Shown here: in pieces, positions 12,073 through 22,090 of the stretch | Numbering within the stretch: the stretch's first letter is position 1 | How the letters are laid out: every line of letters starts with the position of its first letter | NCBI GenBank assembly: GCA_004802705.1 | Contig: SGPL01000315.1 | Location: 1 to 39,845, forward strand | DNA length: 39,845 bases | From: Bondarzewia mesenterica | Taxonomy: Eukaryota > Basidiomycota > Agaricomycetes > Russulales > Bondarzewiaceae | Direction of reading: 5' to 3' | The notes under the pieces: generated by a model | Told to the model about the DNA's origin: nothing | Seen by the model: only the letters and a program-made list of their open reading frames with translations | The model's database searches: none | Made by a program: the position numbers and the translations under genes

Positions 12073-13145
12073 ATGACATCCATTGGAACCGGATATGATC
12101 TCTCCGCGAGCACCTACTCCCCCGATGGACGTATATTCCAGGTCAGGCTCCATAACACACGTCTTCTCGAATAAGTGACTAGAGCTTTGGATTCATTCAG
12201 GTGGAATACGCTAATAAAGCAGTAGAGAACTCAGGGTATGGCCCATCGTCGCTATATTTTATATCTCGATTGAGATTTGTCGCACAGAACCGTCATTGGC
12301 CTGCGCGTGAAGGACGGCATTGTTCTGGCGGTCGAGAAGCTGATTCACTCGAAGCTATTAGTTCCGGGAGCGAACAGACGCATTCAGACAGTTGACAGAC
12401 ATATTGGCTTGGTCTGCATCATGTGTATGTGCGTGCAGCTGCTATGCTGAATTCTTCTCATAGGCTACTGCTGGATTGATTGCCGATGGGCGCCATATCG
12501 CAAACAAGGCAAGAGATGAGGCTGCAAACTTCCGTGACAACTTCCGTGAACCACCAACACTGAAGGTTTGTCGTGGTTTGGACTAGACGCGTCAGGTATC
12601 TCATGTTTATTATAAACTAGTCTGTCGCTGGTCGACTGGGTCTCTACGTGCAAGCGTTTACTCTGTACTCATCCGTCCGGCCGTTTGGTATCAGCACAAT
12701 TCTTGGCACTGTTGACAAGGATGGCCCTTCTTTATACGTCGTAGAGCCAAGTGGCGTGTTTTACGTGAGCCCAATCCTCCCTGTGAGCGCGTTCATCTTA
12801 CACACCACCATTTAGGGATACCATGGCGCAGCAGTTGGCAAGGGCCGCCAACTGGCAAAAACTGAGATGGAGAAGCTGAATCTCAGTGAGCTTTCTACCA
12901 GAGAAGCCGTAATGGAAGCGGCGAGAATGTGCGTCTTAGCTTGGATCCTACATTGCATTGTGTTCACCTGCGAAATTTTGATCCTTAGCATATACCTCGT
13001 GCATGACGATTCTAAAGAAAAGGAATTCGAACTTGAGATGTCATGGATCGGTGATGAGAGCGGTGGACAACATGTACCAGTGCCGAAAGATCTACTTGAA
13101 GAGGCAGAGCGGAAAGCAAAGGAGGCACTAGAAACCTTTGAGTAG
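12073..13145 (+). CDS. PRE10: 20S proteasome subunit alpha7 (PSMA3 type)
   Basis: This subunit sits in the outer alpha ring of the 20S proteasome, which gates substrate entry. There are six introns (12142-12200, 12236-12287, 12412-12463, 12566-12620, 12765-12815, 12929-12988). The protein is 247 residues, close to the usual 250-255. The N-terminus [20 protein letters not shown] is the alpha-type appendage specific to this subunit, followed by [15 protein letters not shown]. Also diagnostic are LYSSVRPFG, the [12 protein letters not shown] segment, and an acidic helical C-terminus ([15 protein letters not shown]). The third intron has an unusual donor, GTCTGC. The gene is divergent from NUP82 and convergent with RPN12, whose stop lies 152 bp away. 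Confidence 0.97.
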
Positions 13146-13297
13146 CGTGTTCATGATTGTACTTTTATCGACTGATTGTGTGTTTTCGTTGAATTCTTGG
13201 AATACCGGATGTGGCGCATACGAAAAACTCGGAAGTGAATCATGACGCGACGAGAATGAACGATGGTAAATTACACAGCGACCCACAAGTACGCCCT

Positions 13298-14374
13298 CTA
13301 TACAATCTGTTCCAGCTCACGAGCATAGGCCAAGTTGTTCGTGATCAGTTTCTCTTTCGGTATCTCCATCTTCTCTTCTCCCTTCTGTGCAAATGTAACC
13401 GTCTCTGCAGTCAAATTTACTTGCCAATGTCGCTAAATGACAATCTTCAGTTATGTTTACGCGCATGGATAGAGCAGACGTCACCTGTTGTGCGAAGGCC
13501 AGTAATTCGTTTTGTGACTTGAAAAATAGTAGCGTTGCAGCATCTTTCAAGGGGAGACTTTCATATGCTGCCTCCTCACAACTCGCGATTTCATTTCTAC
13601 TTGAAGTCAGCATAACCGGTTCTGACTTCAAGGGATGTGAGGCGAGGAAGACCGACCTAATTGTTCCGATCAAACTGTCTACGAAGAACTTGTACTCCTC
13701 CGCGGGTGCATCCTCCCGAGCGTTCCACACCTTACTGTAACTTCCCTCCATGAGCCAGCGTTCTAGGTTAACGGGATGTCTGATGAAGGGGTTCTGCGCA
13801 AGCTCGTCTGCGGGGAGGGGGAGAGACTCAAGGGTGGTATGGAAGTCAGCTATGCGGTTCTGAATCAGGAGACGTATGAGGTTGAGTCCGCGGATGGGGT
13901 ATTCCCGTTTAGATGGAGGCAGGACGGTGCTGAAGTACATGCGATGAGTGAAGAGGGCTTAGATGTGGATACGAAATGGCCCACCTGAAATCATTGTAGA
14001 ATGTCTGAAGCTGGGAGAAGTAACGGTCAAAAGATGGTACGTCTTTCGTCCGTATACTCCAGAAGGCACCGATCTCGAGAATGTTACCTTAATTCACAGG
14101 TATCGTAAGGTCGCGGTCAAACGAACAACTCTGGACTCACGGGCAACTTCTAGGTCTTCAATACTTTGGTCTCGTTGAGGAATCAGCAGCCCCGTATTGA
14201 TGAGAGCAATCTTGCGAAAAGTTCAGCTCGTAAAACACAAGAGCATCGAGGAATAGAAATATAATATACCTTGAGCTGGGTAAGGAGCTCCCCGCATTTC
14301 TGCAAATCGCATGGGCGCGCATCAAATGAATGCATCAATTCGTGGTAGAGTCCTGACAATTGTCGCGCGGGCAT
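13298..14374 (-). CDS. RPN12: 26S proteasome regulatory particle lid subunit RPN12 (PSMD8)
   Basis: RPN12 is the last subunit added to the 19S lid and drives its docking on the base. There are five introns (14211-14269, 14088-14140, 13930-13984, 13597-13656, 13433-13484), giving 265 residues, the normal size. Landmarks: CDLQKCGELLTQLKIAL near the start; ILEIGAFWSIRTKDVPSFDR; YPIRGLNLIRLLIQNRIADF; then the PCI/SAC3-like core with HPVNLERWLMEGSYSKVW. The end (EIPKEKLITNNLAYARELEQ) is typical. The first two introns have unusual acceptors (GCAAG, TTAAG). The start ATG at 14374 faces PRE3 across 178 bp. Confidence 0.96.
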
Positions 14375-14552
14375 GACTGTTGAATGAGAACGATTGGATC
14401 GCGCAAACTGGCGAGTTGAGCGAAGTGGGTACCTGGACAAGGGAGACGAGGGGAGACGCGTGTACGACGCATCATCCGCCACAGTCCATTTCACTTGCTC
14501 TCCTCCTTCACCTTCCTTCATTCACTGGCCTTACCTCTTCTTCTCTAGCATC
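14375..14552. promoter_or_regulatory. Bidirectional promoter RPN12 / PRE3
   Basis: Only 178 bp separate the start codons of two proteasome genes on opposite strands, so they must share regulatory DNA. The PRE3 side is strongly C/T-rich, ending TTCTCTAGCATC before the ATG. I found no perfect PACE box (GGTGGCAAA) or TATA box; a partial GCCAC core occurs near 14480. Confidence 0.7.
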
Positions 14553-15505
14553 ATGGATCACGTCGACATTCAACGATTGAAAAATGGGGAAGTGAATCTC
14601 GGTGTATGTCCTCGTCACTACCGGTGGTTTCTTCAAGCCCGCTTAAATGGCATAATTAGACCTCTATCATGGCCGTCCAATTTGAAGGCGGCGTGATTGT
14701 CGGTGCTGACTCGCGGACAACCACAGGAAGCTACATCGTACGCGTTCTATTGTTCATTTATTCCAGCGCGTATCAACTCCAGGAAAACAGGCGAACCGTG
14801 TGACAGACAAGCTGACCTACGTCCACGATCGCATCTACTGCTGCCGCTCTGGCTCTGCAGCGGACACGCAGGCAATCGCTGATATCGTTCACTATTACCT
14901 TCAAGTATACGCGTACGTTCACTCACCCACTCACTGAAGTCTTCGCTCGTCTTTGCTCACACATCGTTGCAGGCAAAGCAACAATACCGTGCCCTCTGTC
15001 AGTGTTGCTGCTGCAACATTCCAGAAACTCTGTTACGAAAACAAGGATGGATTGAGTGCTGGAATCATCGTCGCGGGTTGGGATAAGGAGGTTGGTCCCA
15101 GCGTGTACAACATACCGCTTGGGGGTGGGATGTTCCGTCAGCCATGGGCTATTGGAGGCTCTGGCTCGACATACGTGTATGGCTACTGCGATGCAACGTA
15201 TCAGGAGGGATGGGGAAAGGAAGAGACTGTTCAATTCGTACAGAACAGTGTGTTCAATCTTTTCACATTTTTCGCGTTGGGTCCTGATTATTCTGTATCT
15301 GCTTTCTTCAGCTCTGGCGTTGGCGATGTCACGAGACGGCTCATCTGGAGGTGTCATTCGTATGGCCGTCATTACGGAGGATGGTGTAGAAAGATTGTTC
15401 GTCCCAGGCAACGAACTGCCGAAGTTCTGGGAAGGACACGATGTTCTGGGCGTGCCTGCACAAGCCACAGCCCCACCTCTTGCACCTATGGCGGTGGAGG
15501 CGTAG
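14553..15505 (+). CDS. PRE3: 20S proteasome catalytic subunit beta1 (caspase-like, PSMB6)
   Basis: This is the peptidase that cleaves after acidic residues inside the 20S core. There are four introns (14604-14659, 14738-14790, 14913-14972, 15248-15311), giving 239 residues. The propeptide [17 protein letters not shown] is removed autocatalytically at the Gly-Thr bond. Mature Thr1 begins [12 protein letters not shown], followed by [20 protein letters not shown], which carries the catalytic Asp17 and Lys33 equivalents, and [11 protein letters not shown]. The C-terminal half has [30 protein letters not shown] and [14 protein letters not shown]. The first intron lies exactly between the propeptide and Thr1. 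Confidence 0.97.
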
Positions 15506-15667
15506 GCTTAGATATGTATTTGTACGTAGGAGCAGATCAAGTTACATTCCGTCTCTGTATCATCCAACTTGGGGTAGTATGGGACTCTGTTGAGCAAAGG
15601 CCCGTTAAATATCCGGATTATCAAGGCAGCTGGATCAGGGGATCAAGGTGGTCGTCAATATTACGGC

Positions 15668-17561
15668 CTATCTGTGATGTCGAGCCCGGGCTTTCCACCT
15701 CCAAATGACTGCAAAGCTGTACAGCCCAGCCCCGATTAATAAAAGTACGACCACCGACGTGCTCAAGGCAGCCCATGCCGCCACTTGATTGGCTTTGTTC
15801 GGGTTAAGAATACCGTCCACCGTAAAGACAAGGAAACCGACAGCAAATGCTATAATGGCCCAAACAAGAAGGGCCGCTGGCAGACTCAGAAGTAGAGAGT
15901 GGCCTGGCAGTCCAAACACGCCGTACTGTGCATTGTTTAGGTATGCCCACTAGATGACCGAGACTCGTGAGATTTGCGATATTGGAGTCAAAGCCAATAG
16001 AGCTCTTACAGATTTTGAAGATTGACGTCTATTGGATTGATGCCTCCACATGCAAAAAAACTCCTACGATGATGCTTCCTAGGGACGCAAAGACCGAGAC
16101 GATACCAGCAGCTGTCGCGATAGGACTGAGATCGTTGATTGCGAGAAAACTGACGTTCGCACTATACGGATGCGATGAAAATCGAATACGTTATGGAGGC
16201 AAGTCGAAAGTGAACACTGACGAGAGGAGCACTGTAGCCTTGGAACCACATCAGTTGATCAAGCCCGCAGACAAAATATAACGAGATGCCTACTATGAGC
16301 AAGAAATCCTGGTACTCCCGAACGATACGATCAATGTATTGTTCCCATCTCGCCTGTATACTCGATAGACGCCCATGATATTCGCTTGCAGCTTTGACAT
16401 GGGCAAGGTATGTCCGGGGTATAGCAAAGAACACAACGTTGATGACGAAGTCGAGGGGAATACTAATGTATGCAGGAAGTACTAGCGGTGTCACGGAGGC
16501 AGGCCCTGTTCGCAATCTGTCCGCCCGCAACACATTTGATTGCTTGATCGTGTACTGGCCATAACGCTCAGCGTCACGAAAGCTCCCTGCATGACCGAAC
16601 AAAATGAGCAAATACGTGTAGTACAACAAGTATATGAGATGAAATGCCCACGCACAGATTTCTCGTGACAGCCATGCCAGGAAAACCGTGCGAGAGATGG
16701 ACCCTTGCTGCCAGTCGACTGAGGATGTGAGACAACAAGTCAGGAAATAGTCTAATGATGTGGTTGTTACCTTGCGTATCGTTCAGTATCTTCAACAGAT
16801 CTTCGCATTCCATCTTGGAAAAAGGAACCGTACTTCGTGAACCACTTATAAGATTATCTGTATTTCAAGCAGATTGGCAATAAGTATGCTGAAAGATTGG
16901 TTCAAATCAACGGTCCGAGACGTACCGACATGATACCAAGTCAGTGCATCCCTAACCTCTTGCTCCGCATTTGCTGGCGTAGGTACATGAGCAGGATGCC
17001 CCTGAAGGTAATTCCAGAATAATCTGTGCAGTCTATTAACTACATGTTAGTTGTCAGAAAATAGCTAAGTACTCGTGAGAGCCTGGTCGGTGATTGCCAA
17101 CATATATTGTGATGCACGCACCTTGGTAAGGATCCAGTTTACAGACGTTTGTGGTCCTGACTTCGTCGAGATAATGCGAAGCAATGCAGAGCGAGTGATT
17201 CACAACCAGAGTGAGTCCATGCTCGCCAGGCATAGCGCCGTGGGGTAACAAAATTTCCATATGTTCGTCAAGCTCGGATATGGGGAAACTGGAGATGTAC
17301 TGTTCAACGGATTTGAGGGTTTCTGGTATTCGGACATCTTCGTCCGTGACAACGCGGACTTGGCGGTTTTTGAAGTAGACCCAACCTTGCGGATGGATGT
17401 ACAAATCCCATCCCGGTGGTATAGAGTCGACAGTCTGACGATAATTGTTGGGCGAGTAGTCACTGTGACCAATAGATATTTTCAAGCTGGGCTCAAGATA
17501 GCATATACACGATGAAGACAACTTACGTGACTGGATACGGTTTCGTATGATATTCCGACAT
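15668..17561 (-). CDS. WW-domain protein with C-terminal membrane helices (basidiomycete family)
   Basis: Function is unknown; this architecture is a large lineage-specific family in mushrooms. The model starts at ATG 17561 (MSEYHTKPYPV) and has introns 17463-17526, 17040-17121, 16858-16925, 16719-16770, 16162-16282 and 15950-16009. A WW-like segment, IPPGWDLYIHPQGWVYFKN, lies near residue 25. A second conserved block is NRLHRLFWNYLQGHPAH. Membrane segments follow: ICAWAFHLIYLLYYTYLLIL, PAYISIPLDFVINVVFFAI, a helix near IATAAGIVSVFASLGSIIVG, and two near the end (LLLSLPAALLVWAIIAFAVG, STSVVVLLLIGAGLYSF). One frameshift breaks it: the seven-A run at 16054-16060 should be six to continue into CMWRHQSNRRQSSKS. 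Corrected length would be 481 residues. An upstream exon with donor GTAAGT near 17640 suggests a 5'UTR intron. Confidence 0.75.
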
Positions 17562-17806
17562 GTCGCGGATAACAAGGACTGCACTTTTCGCTCTAATTGT
17601 AAAGTAGAGAGCAAGTCAGTGAAGTTTTGTTCTGACTTACGGTGGTGTCGAACAGCGACTTCATGATGGGATCAATTGTGTTGCAAGTGCCAAATGGGGC
17701 AATCTTGTTCGCGGAAGTAAGAGGCGCGTCTGACTAGGTCTGACTTCGCGTGCTTGACTCTTAACACTTCATCCTTAGGAGGCCCCTTTGTCCTCACAAC
17801 TTCGCT
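17562..17806. promoter_or_regulatory. Divergent promoter WW protein / NSP1
   Basis: These 245 bp separate the start codons of two divergent genes. The region includes the presumed non-coding first exon of the WW gene. No TATA box was recognised. Confidence 0.45.
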
Positions 17807-20179
17807 ATGAGTTTCTTCGGTCAGAACAATAACAACAACGGTAATGCGCCCGGGGCGCAGCAGACTCCCAGCGCGTTCAGCAACTTGACGACAAACACTC
17901 AAGTGGGAAGCGCTTTTGGTGGAGGAGCAAACCTGTTTGGAGGTCAGCAAGGTATGCATTCTTACACCTGACACAATTCTATATCGACTTTTTTCTCTCT
18001 AGCCAAGCCCGCTTCGGACCCTCCCCCAGGAGGCAACCTGTTTGCGGTTACTGCTAATAAGGACACAAACTCGAGCAGCGGAAGTGGTAACACTGGAGGC
18101 GGGTTGTTCTCCACAGCCGGCAGTGGAACGAACCCCTTGACAAGCGGAGGTGCATCTGGTACCAATCAACTAATGGGTGGAGGTGCCTCCGGTACCCATC
18201 TACCGATGGGAGGAGGTGCCTCGAGTACGAATCCACTAATGAGCGGAGGTGCTTCAGGTACGAATCCTCCCATGGGTGGCACTTCTACTGGATCCGGCCT
18301 GTTTTCTGGGGGAAGCACGGGAACAAATCCTTTACTGGGTGGTAGCAATGCTGGTACGGCTCATTTGCTCAAAAGCAGAACTCCGATATTGAATACTGGC
18401 CTCTCAGCATCTACAGGAGGATCGACAAATGCGTTTGGAGGCCTCTTTGGCAGTAAGCCTGCAGATCAAACTGCTGCAAAGACCACACCTGCACCATCAA
18501 ATTGTACGTTTTCATGTCTTTGTTTCTTCGAATACCCGCCGCATTCGATGCTAATCAGCTACTAGTCTTCAGCGCTCCACCGGCTTCCGCAACCCCTGGT
18601 AAAGTTTCTACTTTTTCCGAAGCATATTTTAGTCGCTATTTGTTGACGCGGTGGCTCGTCTTTTTTATTTATGCTCCTACAATAGGCCAGACTGGTACTT
18701 ACTCCACGGGCCCTATCACCTCCTTGCCTGGGGGCAGCCTATTCCCCAAGAAACCCGACGGTCCAGCTCCAACGCCCGCATCCGCGCCTAGTCCATCTGC
18801 AATCACACCCGCCTCAACATCACTTGGAGCATTCTCCTTACCTGGGACCACTCCTAAGATATCTACGCCTGCAACCGGGACCGGGTGTGAGTTTCCTGGT
18901 TTCATCGCTCAAGATTGCCTCTCTGAAAACGGAGTCTTTAGTGACTGGCGGTTTGTTTGGAAACCTGGGAGCTGCCAAGGATAAGCCCGAGGAAAAGAAA
19001 GATGGCGCTGCCCGTGAGCCTCTTAGAGAATTCGTTCTATCCGTGGCCGCTGCTTACGATCAATCTTCTTTAGCAGCATCTGCCTTTGGCATTCTAGGCG
19101 CCGCCGGCTCTACCGCGCCGACACCAGCTGAGAAGAAAGATGCTGTCCCTTGTTCGTACACCTGTATAACTTTCTCTCTACTTGTTCTTAACTTCTCGCA
19201 GCACCGTTCGGTTCTTTTGGGGTAAGACTTGGTGTTGGTGACAAGGACAAGGCTGCGACACCCGCAGCTGCTACGCTAAGTGCGTTGCAATACCTTTTCT
19301 CTTAAAGCTATATATTTATCATTTACGATACAGCAACTGGTATTAACGCGCCCGCCGCCATTTCTGTCCCACCGCCATCAATGCTCAGAGGGAAGAGCAT
19401 CGAGGAAATTGTGAATCGATGGTCTACAGACCTCGAGAATCACGTCCGTGAATTTACTAAATTCTCGGCGGAGGTGGCCGTCTGGGATCGTGCGTTGATC
19501 GAGAATGGGAATAACGTGAGATCTTTGGTTTCTGCATGTCTATCCATTCATATTGGCATACTAACAGAGGCGATCGAATCTCGACAGCTCGCGGCGCTTT
19601 ACAATCACGTCCTTGCTGCGGAGCGGGAACAGAATGACATCGACCAGTCGCTCGACCACATTGAGCAGCAACAAAAGGAGCTATCTGCTACTTTGGAGAT
19701 TTACGAGAAACAGACGGAAGACATCCTGGGAGGACAGGGTGGTAATCTGCGGACGCTCGACACGGGCCCTGCTGATACGGAACGCGACAAAAAAGTGTGT
19801 CTGCTTCGCACTACACACGTCGGGTTTGAAAGCTCATCCAATTTGTTCTATTCACAGCTACATGCTCGCGACAGAGCTCCATAGCCATCTCGACGACCTA
19901 TCATCCTCACTCACTCAACTGGTTGAATCGGTCAATGCGGTCTCTCTGGATGGCACACCAGATGGCTCCACTCCGTCTTCGGGCGAGAACTCCATGTCGC
20001 AGATTGCGCAGGTCTTGAGCAATCACCTGGAGAGTCTACAATGGATAGATGGCGCATCAAGGGAGCTGGAGGGCAAAGTGGTCGAGGTGGAGAAGAGGGT
20101 GAGAGAGGCGGGGCTCAGTGTCAACACGAGCAACAGCGGCCCTGGCGGTGGACGAAGGGGGTATGGTTTGACCCGATGA
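17807..20179 (+). CDS. NSP1: Nucleoporin NSP1 (NUP62 family)
   Basis: NSP1 is an FG nucleoporin of the central channel and, in yeast, also a partner of NUP82. Nine introns are inferred: 17952-18002, 18504-18565, 18599-18685, 18887-18941, 19014-19073, 19152-19201, 19280-19333, 19516-19569 and 19795-19857. The N-terminal half is Gly/Ser/Thr/Asn-rich with sparse FG dipeptides (SAFGGG, NLFGG, GLFGS, PFGSFG) and a 33-nt tandem repeat. The C-terminal half is the NSP1_C coiled coil: KSIEEIVNRWSTDLENHV, AALYNHVLAAEREQNDI, and EQQQKELSATLEIYE. A frameshift at the A-run 19789-19794 (six As, five expected) separates ERDK from YMLATELHSHLDDL. With one A removed the product is 611 residues. It is divergent from the WW gene and convergent with the next gene. 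Confidence 0.92.
18146..18277 (+). repeat. 33-nt coding tandem repeat in NSP1
   Basis: Four consecutive units encode GGASGTNQLMG, GGASGTHLPMG, GGASSTNPLMS and GGASGTNPPMG. Degenerate flanking units (SGTNPLTS before, GTSTGSGLFSG and GSTGTNPLLG after) extend the pattern. Unlike classical nucleoporin repeats the core units contain no FG dipeptide. Confidence 0.85.
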
Positions 20180-20336
20180 AGGGTGACTTGTTGCTCGATC
20201 TGCTGCCCTCTTTTGTTGTATCTCTTGTCTTGTCATATGTATCCGCATTTGTATATCTCAAAAGGAATTCTCCTCAAATTGATCGCGAGCTGAACGAAAT
20301 ATCTGTGTCGGATGACAAGTCAAGCGTGCCCACACG

Positions 20337-21862
20337 TCAGATTATAGAGGCCCAGGAGCCCTTGTGTTCCTGCCACGAATCACCCTCCCACATCCTCAGT
20401 CTCCAAAGGGCAATCGCGAGAGGGACGGAGTCCGCACGCCTGAGAGTGTCTGCAGTTGACACGAGCAAAAACGCGTGGCTGCCCTTTTGATCGCCGCGGG
20501 CCCACCTGTCGAATTTCTCGGGTTGGGCTTCCTGCGTTTCAGCGGGATCCAGACGGCCGTGCTGTCGATAGCGCGCCCTTCGTTCTACGAGAAGGAGTTG
20601 AGTAAGTCGCTCGTGCAGAGCCGCACGCTGACTTCTAGAAGGGAACAGGGAGACGCCGTTGTAAAGCGGGATATTAGCAAGTGAGACGATGTCTGGGAGG
20701 TCGTGGAAATCAAATTCTTCCGGCGGAGCTGCGGGGTGAAGCTCGAACGGCGGGGTCAGCGGTCTTTGTGGGAGAGTCGGCACACTGTCATTTGGTGGGA
20801 GTGGCGACGCGTCCGGTAGAGATCGTTTTTTGGTCGTCGGGTCCTTGTTCACGGGGGGCACGATCAGGAGTGCGACCGCGCCGTCGTAGGGTATGAGGTT
20901 CGTCTCGCGCACGGCTTTGAATTCTGCGCGGGTGAGTCGCCGAAGAAGGGGCGAAGATTCAGCGTGCACGGGGCATGTCTGAAGGCGGGCGGCCAGCATC
21001 TCAAGTTCTTGGAGGACGCGAACGCGTAGTAGATGGCCGATGTACGCGATGAGGGTGCGTGGGAACAGCACGCCAGGAGCTAGGCGGCTCTTGCCAGAGG
21101 ACCCTGGTCAAGTGCAGTTAAATTAATGCGCGAAGACACGGTATGAGTTAGTCCTGTACTTCGAATGGATGAATCTGACAAAGCGCTCTTCCGGCAGACG
21201 ATGTAGTGGCCTCGGCGGGTATGGAGGTTTTTGAATCTTGGATGCTCGAGGCCATCGGGAAGTAAGATATTGGCTGGACGAGATGAATTGATACGAGGCG
21301 AGGAGACTTCTCTGGGTGATAGACGGATTAAAAAATCTGTCGAGGACGGTAAATCGAGGTCCAACTAGATGGCATATGGGCAGAAATGGATACGTACCAG
21401 TAGGAAGGTATCGCAGAGTCAGGAAGCATCGGCGCAGATGGCTAGAGAGCATCCTGACTGATATCCAACTGTCAGCATAATTAAAGCATGCATAAAAACC
21501 TGCAACGCACGGTACGGGTTTGCCGACCAATGTCTCTCAATCACCTTCATCGTCCGAGGCTTATCAATGCCAACAGTGCCGTCTCTTTCTACGACCCTTT
21601 TTCGATGATATTTGTGAAGCCTGACCCTGGGAGGCAACGACTTGTGACGGATGAATGCATTTGAATGCAAGATTGGGTTGACAGGATCGAGTAATATGGA
21701 GTGAGTGCGGTTGNTGGAGAAGTCGGGTGGGGCAAGTNCAGGCTGTCTGAGAGATTTTCTTTGCCTGGATGGTGGTGCGTAAATGGGCCTTTGTTTTTGG
21801 GCAGCTGGANTGAGAGAGGTGAGGGAGAGCCTTTCGAGGAGACGCGGGATCAGACGCGGCAT
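20337..21862 (-). CDS. Hypothetical protein, probable mitochondrial import signal
   Basis: I do not recognise the family. Three introns (21458-21510, 21337-21397, 21104-21159) give an intact frame of 451 residues from ATG 21862. The N-terminus MPRLIPRLLERLSLTS is Arg/Leu/Ser-rich without acidic residues until the glutamate, as in mitochondrial presequences. Conserved-looking blocks are WSANPYLRMLSSHLRRCFLT, LPTDFLIRLSP, the Arg-rich SGKSRLAPGVLFPRTL, and FHDLPDIVSLANIPLYNGVS. The C-terminus has a Tyr/Arg-rich helix and ends at the stop near 20337. A role in mitochondrial gene expression is a guess from the basic composition. It is convergent with NSP1, 157 bp apart. Confidence 0.7.
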
Positions 21863-22090
21863 GAATTCAAGGTGCAACGANGCGTNAAAACTGGCCGACG
21901 GCGTCAAGCAGCCAATCGTGAGCGAGTTATTCCAGGTAATTTAAGTTGGTANATACTTATCGCCATCNTACCTATGCCTGCGAACTTTGCAATCCTTCTG
22001 CATATCATTACGGTCCGGTGCACATGTCCATCNCTCATAAATACAATTGCCTTGTACTCGTAGGCGTCTTCAGAGGCTCCTCCGAACGNT
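21863..22090. promoter_or_regulatory. Divergent promoter, mitochondrial-like protein / oxidoreductase
   Basis: The 228 bp between opposite start codons contain several Ns. No recognisable element was seen. Confidence 0.4.

Noticed and set aside
11547..12098. 183-codon plus-strand frame over the NUP82-like 5' end
   Set aside because: It overlaps a well-spliced minus-strand gene and the divergent promoter, with no family features.
12412..12463. Alternative donor GTGTATG in PRE10 intron 3
   Set aside because: It would add four residues and disturb the [15 protein letters not shown] segment, which is conserved; the GTCTGC donor gives the family sequence exactly.
16895..16925. Second B-box-like string (GGTTCAAATC)
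   Set aside because: It sits within an intron of the WW gene and has no foldable tRNA arms.
18146..18277. Short direct repeats as a CRISPR-like array
   Set aside because: Units are contiguous, coding and without spacers; the host is a eukaryote.
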